Below are positions 58,629 to 64,000 of a stretch of 64,000 bases of DNA, in pieces (position 1 is the first letter of the stretch; each line of letters begins with the position of its first letter). The notes under the pieces were generated by a model. The model did no database searches. It saw only the letters and a list, made by a program, of their open reading frames with translations, and had not been told where the DNA came from. The stretch covers positions 38,177,501 through 38,241,500 of the forward strand of contig OX485805.1 in the NCBI GenBank assembly GCA_950295325.1, read 5' to 3'. Source of the DNA: Polytrichum commune. Lineage: Eukaryota > Streptophyta > Polytrichopsida > Polytrichales > Polytrichaceae. The translations under genes and the position numbers were made by a program.

Positions 58629-60260
58629 TTATTCTACAAGGATCTCAGCAGCCAATCCCGACATCATTGTGAGATATGTGGCAGCATGCCAACCCGACAC
58701 TGCCTCACGATCACAATCTCCATGCCACCTGGCTCCAGTTAAATCCTCATCTGAAGGACTTGGATTGCGAGACAATCCGTCTGCATCCAAGTTGGCAATT
58801 CCTGCTCGGTGAACAACTTCAAAATCATATTCCTGAAGTAACAATGCCCACCTAGCAAGTTTCCCGGTGAGCTTATCTGATTCCATAAGCCATTTTAAAG
58901 GCTGATGATCAGTCACCAAAGTAAACTTTTGCCCATACAAATAAGGTCGAAAATATGCAATGGCCCAAACGGCCGCCAAGGCCTCGCCTTCATAAGAAGA
59001 ATAATTAGATTCAGCACTATTATTGCTTCTAGATGCATAAGCCACCACATATTCCTTTCCCTCTTCATCTTTCTGTGTCAATACCGCTCCCAATCCCACT
59101 GCACTCCAATCCGTGTGCAATTGAAAAGCTCTAGACACATCCGGGCGTCGAAGCACTGGCGCTGAACCGAGCCTCTGCTTCAATGTATCAAATGCCTGTT
59201 GTTGTTCCCGACTCCAAATCCATGGTTGGTCTTTCCCCGTGAGAATGGTAAGGGGTTTGGCAATCAAACTAAAGTTTTTGACAAACCTCCTATAATAATT
59301 TGCCAATCCTAGAAATGCACGAAGCCGTAGTACATCACTAGGTGCGGGAATTTTGTGCAAATCATCCACCTTCGCCTGTTGCACACCAAGACCGCCAGGA
59401 ACAATCATGTGGCCTAAATAGGGCAATTGATCATGGAAAAACTTACATTTTCCATGATGTAAACGGAGTCCCCACCGTTGAAGTCGTTCAAATACCGCTT
59501 GCAAATGTCTCACATGATCCTGTGGATTATTACTAAAGATGATAACATCATCAATGTAACATCTAGCAAACGGCAAACCAGCCAATAATTGGTCCATCAC
59601 CCGCTGAAATTCAGCTGGTGCATTCTTGAGACCAAATGGCAGAAATTTCCAATGATAAAGTTGATCCTTGTCATCTTTATCAATTCCCCAAAATGCGGTC
59701 TTCACCCGATCACCCAACAACAAAGGTAATTGGTGATAACCAGACCTCAAATCCAAAGTGCTGAAGATTCTAGAAAATCCTAGTGCATCAAACAACTCCT
59801 CCGGCATCGGCATTGGATATCGATCCGACTTGGTCTTGCGGTTGACTGGACGATAATCACCACACATCCGTTTTTCCGTCCAGTTGCCAAAGATATCATT
59901 CTTTGACGGCATAACCGTGGCACAAGCATACTCTCCATTGGAGAGTTCAATCAATTCCGCTGCCAATAACTCTTGACATCGAGTTTGAACACCCAACCTT
60001 TCAGAGGTACTAAGTCTGTATGGCCGTCTGAAAATAGGGTGGTCGTCCTCGAGTTGAATACGAACAGGTTTACCTTTATATCCTTCAAGATCATGAAGAC
60101 TAAAGGCAAAACAATTACGGTAAGAGCGAATAAATGCCCGTACCTTTCGTGCTTCGGCACCAGTAAGCTTTGGACCCACTTCAATTGGCCAATCGTCAAA
60201 CTCCGTAGTTTCCTTCTTCATAGAAGGATTGCCAATTGGTGCCAGCACAGCCTGTGATTG
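58629..60260 (-). CDS. Retrotransposon reverse transcriptase and RNase H
   Basis: The frame opens directly after the TAG at 60263-60261 and ends at TAA 58631-58629. RT motifs in order are MCGDYRPVNRKT, FSTLDLRSGYHQL, FLPFGLKNAPAEFQ and the catalytic YIDDVIIFSN (about 59558). The RNase H domain follows with Asp in LHTDWS, Glu in YEGEALA, Asp in VTDHQPL and Asp in NLDADGLSR. No internal ATG near the start is needed if it is made as part of a polyprotein. It lies in the same frame as the methyltransferase upstream and integrase downstream. Confidence 0.9.
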   Translation of the reverse strand, partial: QSQAVLAPIGNPSMKKETTEFDDWPIEVGPKLTGAEARKVRAFIRSYRNCFAFSLHDLEGYKGKPVRIQLEDDHPIFRRPYRLSTSERLGVQTRCQELLAAELIELSNGEYACATVMPSKNDIFGNWTEKRMCGDYRPVNRKTKSDRYPMPMPEELFDALGFSRIFSTLDLRSGYHQLPLLLGDRVKTAFWGIDKDDKDQLYHWKFLPFGLKNAPAEFQRVMDQLLAGLPFARCYIDDVIIFSNNPQDHVRHLQAVFERLQRWGLRLHHGKCKFFHDQLPYLGHMIVPGGLGVQQAKVDDLHKIPAPSDVLRLRAFLGLANYYRRFVKNFSLIAKPLTILTGKDQPWIWSREQQQAFDTLKQRLGSAPVLRRPDVSRAFQLHTDWSAVGLGAVLTQKDEEGKEYVVAYASRSNNSAESNYSSYEGEALAAVWAIAYFRPYLYGQKFTLVTDHQPLKWLMESDKLTGKLARWALLLQEYDFEVVHRAGIANLDADGLSRNPSPSDEDLTGARWHGDCDREAVSGWHAATYLTMMSGLAAEILVE

Positions 60261-61690
60261 CTAGTCCGTGGAGAGGGCAACACCTTTGCCCCCATCATCT
60301 GCACTTGAATCCAAATGCGTATCCTCTCCACTACAATCAGTTTGTGTAGCTAAATAGCTATCCATATATGAAGTATCACCAAGAAGTAGAAGTGGAAACA
60401 TTTTATGGGCCTCCAACTTCCCAAACTCTTGGGCCAAAGCCGAAAAACCACGTTGGACTCGAAGCTCTTCCGCAACATGAAGTTTCAAAGGAAATAATTC
60501 CTCGGTGTCATTGACCTCAATGTGATCCTTGGATTGCGGCTCCATTGCCCCCTGACCAATGTTCTCTGCTCTCAGAGTAAGCAATCGGTCATCCATACGT
60601 TGTTGAGCAGCAAGACAAATTCCAATTACCCACACAATGCTATTAAGATCCATAGCTTGCCCCAATAGGAAACGTCTCTGACCTTCCTGAAGCCCGTGAG
60701 CAGCCGTGGTACCTGTAAGAAAACCCATGGCGCGTTCCCGCTCATCTGCCGTAGGCTCCTCATAAGTTTGGGATTTTGAATCCCAAACCATGCCAGGTCC
60801 ACGAGATCGAAATGCAAAAGACTGTGGATATGTCACAAAAGTAGGTAGTGCACCTCTCGGAATTCCCACCTTGTTAATTAATGCAAATGGCAAGGTGTCA
60901 TCCTTGGTAACTGCCAAGGAAACACGATGATCATTTAAAATGTCATCCACCTTGCGATCCATAAGGCGGGGAATGCGGGCAATCGCCGCTGACAGCACCC
61001 GAGGTGATACCAAGTTGGTCCAAAACCAACGAGGCCGATGAGCAAAGGATCCCAAAGATGCAGCATCCAGAAATGTTGGAGTACCCAAAATTTGGTTAAT
61101 GTACTCACCATCCTTCACCACTTTGTGTCGGGTATCACCCAATAATGGTACATTTTCGAAAATGTACCCTGGCGGAGTTGATTGGTGGGTAAACCACCAT
61201 TGCGTCAATCGCATCAAATCCGCAAACAAACTAGACCTAGGATCATCCAATCCCTGGCCAGTTCCTGCCCGCGAATGGCCTTGACAAAGCCATCCTGCAA
61301 TAATCAAATCCACGTGGCCCAACCTTCTCAAATCCTCATCACTAATCATAGTGACATCTTGAGGAAGTTGACCACAACATCCATGAATGGCAGAGGCTGA
61401 CAATTGTGCGGGGTATCTCAACAACAATTGTTGGATGTGGTGTCGGACGGCTCTGTTGGCTGCATACCCATTGTCCACATGAATATATCGCCAAACTGTA
61501 ATTTCAGCTTCCAACACTGCCGCCAAACCTGTGCCAATGCCTCCAAAGATCTCCACAAGGACAATACCTTCAGGTGATGGTTGCCAACGAATGAGTTGAG
61601 CAAAAGAAAATGAGGATGAAGTTGGGGATGCCTCTCCAAGCTCCAAATCCGCTACAATGGTCGGATAACTCCTTAGGAGTTCGCCATGGT
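60261..61690 (-). CDS. Retrotransposon-encoded DNMT3-like C5-cytosine methyltransferase
   Basis: The domain (about 61556-60627) has the C5-methyltransferase motifs in standard order: I VEIFGGIGTG; IV AGWLCQGHSRAG with the catalytic Cys-Gln at 61286-61281; VI YIFENVP; VIII AHRPRWFWTN; IX ERERAMGF; X FLLGQAMDLNS. Motifs VIII-X resemble DNMT3 (AHRARYFWGN, EMERVFGF) more than CMT, MET1 or the rearranged DRM order. It transfers methyl from SAM to cytosine C5. Motif IV has Leu where Pro is nearly invariant, so this copy may be weak or dead. About 120 residues of linker follow before TAG at 60263-60261. The frame is also open upstream to at least 61814, overlapping Gag-protease; real coding probably starts near 61660-61690 after a +1 shift. 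Confidence 0.85.
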
Positions 61691-64000
61691 GGAGGTGGAT
61701 CCTTGAAATGTCGAGCAGGAATTTGAAAAGATGGTAAAAATTGTTGTTCTGCCGCATTACAAGTGTAGTCCATTGTTTCCTCCAATAAAACTGGAGCACA
61801 AGGCAAATCTGCAACTAAACCGCTGCAACCAAACATTGCCTCCGCAACCATAGTCATAGCAGTGGCTGCAAATGTGACAGGAATAAATACCTTCCTGCCA
61901 TCTCCAATGGACCATCCCGGTCTAATCCACGCCTCTTCCGTCCAATTATCCAAACCAAAGCCAAGTGGGTAAAGAGCTTGCTGACCAACAAGTATATTAT
62001 AGTTGGTAGCATTAGTAACAACACACTTCATTGACAAATGAGTGTAAGTAGGCCCTGCCCCCACATGAAAAATCAAACGTAGAGGTGCCTTGGTGTAACC
62101 TGTTGCACGTTCAGTGCCCCCTACTGAAGTCACAATAGTAAATGGACAAGGATCCAAGCTTGCTGGCGTCAATTCAAGATTGCCAGCAAGTCCTTTGCCA
62201 ATCATAACCGGTTGAGCACCGGAATCCATCATAACTCTCAGTGGTGTAGCACGGATAGTGGGCATATCCGTGCGTGAAACGACAAACAACGATTTGTCGT
62301 TCATCAGCCGTACAACTCCAGGTTGCAAATTATGCCGTTCGCGAGCAGGCCTTGCAGAAATGTCTGCAAGATATGCCGCTCCCGACGCATAATTCGAAAA
62401 TAACGTATCCACTGCTGAAATTGATGCTGGAGGAATATCAGTTTGCTTACCAAAAGCAATGATCGCCGCATCCGCAAGACCCGCTCGCAAATTGGCTAAG
62501 TCCTTCACCTCCTCAGCCACAGGTACGTCAACCACAGCTTGGGATACTTGAAGGGATGGCAAATCCGCCTTACCTTCTAACATTCTCCCAGCTAAATGAA
62601 AAACTGCAGCAGGCTTGAAATCCGAAGCCATAAACTCCGAACCCGAGAAAATTGGCATATGGAGAATTTTATATGCCAATGCCTGCGTAACATCCTTCGA
62701 GATGGAATCCCCATCTCTCAAAGGCACAGGGTTTTTAGCCCCAACAACAGTGGTGTCTACCAATCCAAATGAAAGAGGTAAACGTGTTTGACCAATTTGA
62801 TCAGCTGGTCCGGCATGGCGAGGATGTAGCACCTCGTTGCTACCACCACTCGTGGAAGCCACCGCATCTGCCAATGTTTGTGAGCGAGTAGAAGCCGCCG
62901 CCACCACCTCTCCAGCTGCTCCAAACATATACATGTCCGAACCCGAAGTGCCACCACCCACATGCGGCTCAGAAATTTGAGCAAAAGATGCAGAAGATTT
63001 GAGCTTTTGCTCAAGCTCTGCCACCTTAGCCTCAAGACTCTGCTCTCTTGGAGACTTTCCAGTGACATAACTGGCAGGCCGCATCTCAGGATGAAGTAGG
63101 AAACAATGATCCACATCGTGATTAGTGCCACCACAATGGCTACATTTCAATTGTCTCTTCTTAGAATTGTCCCCTGCCCTTACTGGTTCCATCTTTTGTT
63201 TTAATTTTCCCAAAGGCTGAGTTTTCTTCTTCTTAGGACAATTGGGATCATTCTTCGAATGACCAGCTTCTCCACAACCCCAACAATGCAAAATCTTTTG
63301 GTCCTTGACGGGTTGAGTCTCAGCTAAACTACTAGTAGCTGTGACAATTCTTCTTGGTTTCGGACTCTCTGTCATCCAAGATACCATATCCGTGGCATCA
63401 TGTTGGCAAAGAGCCCGATCACATTTCTCAACCACGGCAAACGCTTGTGCAAGCGTAGCTCGGCCCTCGTAGTCGAGGATAATCCGAGGTGATGCCAACT
63501 CAAGTAGCCGCTTGTCAATCTTAGACAAAAATATTTTAACAAGCTGACTCTCAGCAAAAACACCTCCCGACTCCACAGCAAATCGCGCGAGTCGCGTATA
63601 CATGGTCCGTGGAGTATCATCCTTCTCTCGGCGGAAATCCTGGATGCGCTGCATCTGGTCTCGCCGAAACCCACCATACTCCACTTCCAAATGTGCGACA
63701 AATTCAGTAAGGGGATTAAATGGAGGTGGTGGACCAACAGCCGTCAATGCTGCCTGTGTAGCACGTGCCATCCGTGAAAGGGTAGCCGTGCTACTGCTAG
63801 CCACCAATGGCCCAAATGCCAGTTCTTGGTCCTCAGACTCCTCCGGTGGATCCTCCTCCTTTAAGGTGGGTGGAGCTAAGGTGGCAATCGCCCCATCTTT
63901 AAGGGCTGAAATAAGTTCAACCCGGGCCTCCCAATACTGCTCCACCTCCCGAAGTTGTCGTTGATGACCCTCTGTCCATCGTTCGTAAGTTTGGAGTGCC
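61570..64000 (-). CDS. Retrotransposon Gag and aspartic protease (5' partial)
   Basis: The frame is open from the window edge to a stop at 61570. A retrotransposon Gag region (LTEFVAHLEVEYGGFRRDQ ... LSKIDKRLLELASPRI) lies at about 63710-63480. Two zinc knuckles follow: CWGCGEAGHSKNDPNC (63285-63238, last spacing X6 rather than X4) and the standard CSHCGGTNHDVDHC (63144-63103). A roughly 250-residue linker comes next, then the protease with VMMDSGAQPVMIG (catalytic Asp at 62226) and NILVGQQALYPLGF. The last about 40 codons overlap the methyltransferase frame and look non-conserved, so the true junction is a +1 shift before them or an insertion. Gag packages RNA; the protease cleaves the polyprotein. 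Confidence 0.85.
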   Translation of the reverse strand, partial: ALQTYERWTEGHQRQLREVEQYWEARVELISALKDGAIATLAPPTLKEEDPPEESEDQELAFGPLVASSSTATLSRMARATQAALTAVGPPPPFNPLTEFVAHLEVEYGGFRRDQMQRIQDFRREKDDTPRTMYTRLARFAVESGGVFAESQLVKIFLSKIDKRLLELASPRIILDYEGRATLAQAFAVVEKCDRALCQHDATDMVSWMTESPKPRRIVTATSSLAETQPVKDQKILHCWGCGEAGHSKNDPNCPKKKKTQPLGKLKQKMEPVRAGDNSKKRQLKCSHCGGTNHDVDHCFLLHPEMRPASYVTGKSPREQSLEAKVAELEQKLKSSASFAQISEPHVGGGTSGSDMYMFGAAGEVVAAASTRSQTLADAVASTSGGSNEVLHPRHAGPADQIGQTRLPLSFGLVDTTVVGAKNPVPLRDGDSISKDVTQALAYKILHMPIFSGSEFMASDFKPAAVFHLAGRMLEGKADLPSLQVSQAVVDVPVAEEVKDLANLRAGLADAAIIAFGKQTDIPPASISAVDTLFSNYASGAAYLADISARPARERHNLQPGVVRLMNDKSLFVVSRTDMPTIRATPLRVMMDSGAQPVMIGKGLAGNLELTPASLDPCPFTIVTSVGGTERATGYTKAPLRLIFHVGAGPTYTHLSMKCVVTNATNYNILVGQQALYPLGFGLDNWTEEAWIRPGWSIGDGRKVFIPVTFAATAMTMVAEAMFGCSGLVADLPCAPVLLEETMDYTCNAAEQQFLPSFQIPARHFKDPPPPWRTPKELSDHCSGFGAWRGIPNFILIFFCSTHSLATIT

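Larger units (their letters stand above)
56142..64000 (-). mobile_element. Ty3/gypsy-type LTR retrotransposon with DNA methyltransferase and PHD finger (partial)
   Basis: On the minus strand the order is Gag (two CCHC knuckles), DSGA protease, C5-cytosine methyltransferase, RT (YIDD), RNase H, DDE integrase with HHCC zinc site, and a C-terminal PHD finger. Protease-RT-RNase H-integrase order defines Ty3/gypsy. The 5' LTR, primer-binding site and Gag start lie beyond the window. Gag-protease is in one frame; the rest are in a second frame (+1 relative), interrupted by TAG at 60263-60261, TAA at 58631-58629 and TGA at 57542-57540. The 3' end is placed in the repeat block below 56806, with uncertain borders. 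Absence of frameshifts within domains points to a fairly young but probably non-autonomous copy. Confidence 0.85.

Noticed and set aside
60261-61814. The methyltransferase as a host gene interrupted by, or lying beside, the retrotransposon
   Set aside because: It shares strand and frame with RT-integrase, lacks introns, and lies exactly between protease and RT, so it belongs to the element.

Overview
The window is nuclear DNA of a land plant. The evidence is GT-AG introns in every recognised gene, a Ran GTPase-activating protein with the plant-specific WPP domain, a DUF599 membrane protein, and dense MITE-type repeats. It is AT-rich outside promoters. The species cannot be named from the sequence. 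A DNMT3-type cytosine methyltransferase inside the resident retrotransposon hints at a lineage outside the flowering plants, which I recall having lost host DNMT3; that is inference.

Six host genes can be read. From left to right: the 3' half of an MscS-like mechanosensitive channel gene (+, cut by the window start); RanGAP (-, two exons, 577 aa); a protein with two RRM domains (+, three exons, 304 aa); a 13-exon coiled-coil, Gln/His-rich protein of about 1042 aa (-); a DUF599 protein (+, two exons, 244 aa); and mitochondrial COX15, heme A synthase (-, eight exons, 481 aa). All exon phases and total lengths close without gaps. The genes are ordinary single genes with no functional cluster between them.

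The spacers are full of small inverted-repeat elements. Several families begin GGGG/GGGC and sit next to TAA or TTA, as Tourist/PIF-Harbinger MITEs do, and some are nested or back to back. There is also a long-TIR element enclosing a small element with a helix-turn-helix transposase relic, an element with perfect 24-bp termini, tandem repeats inside introns, and decayed copies of the RanGAP upstream region.

The most unusual locus is at the right edge (about 56.1-64.0 kb, - strand): a Ty3/gypsy-type retrotransposon running off the window. Its order is Gag with two zinc knuckles, aspartic protease, a DNMT3-like C5-cytosine methyltransferase, reverse transcriptase/RNase H, integrase, and a C-terminal PHD finger. 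It thus carries both a DNA-methylation writer and a probable histone reader. Gag-protease and methyltransferase lie in different frames (+1). Methyltransferase, RT, integrase and PHD share one frame, split by TAG, TAA and TGA. The TAG lies in a UAG-CAR-YYA context, the tobamovirus-type readthrough motif, but all three stops and a Pro-to-Leu change in the catalytic motif are also explicable as C-to-T decay.
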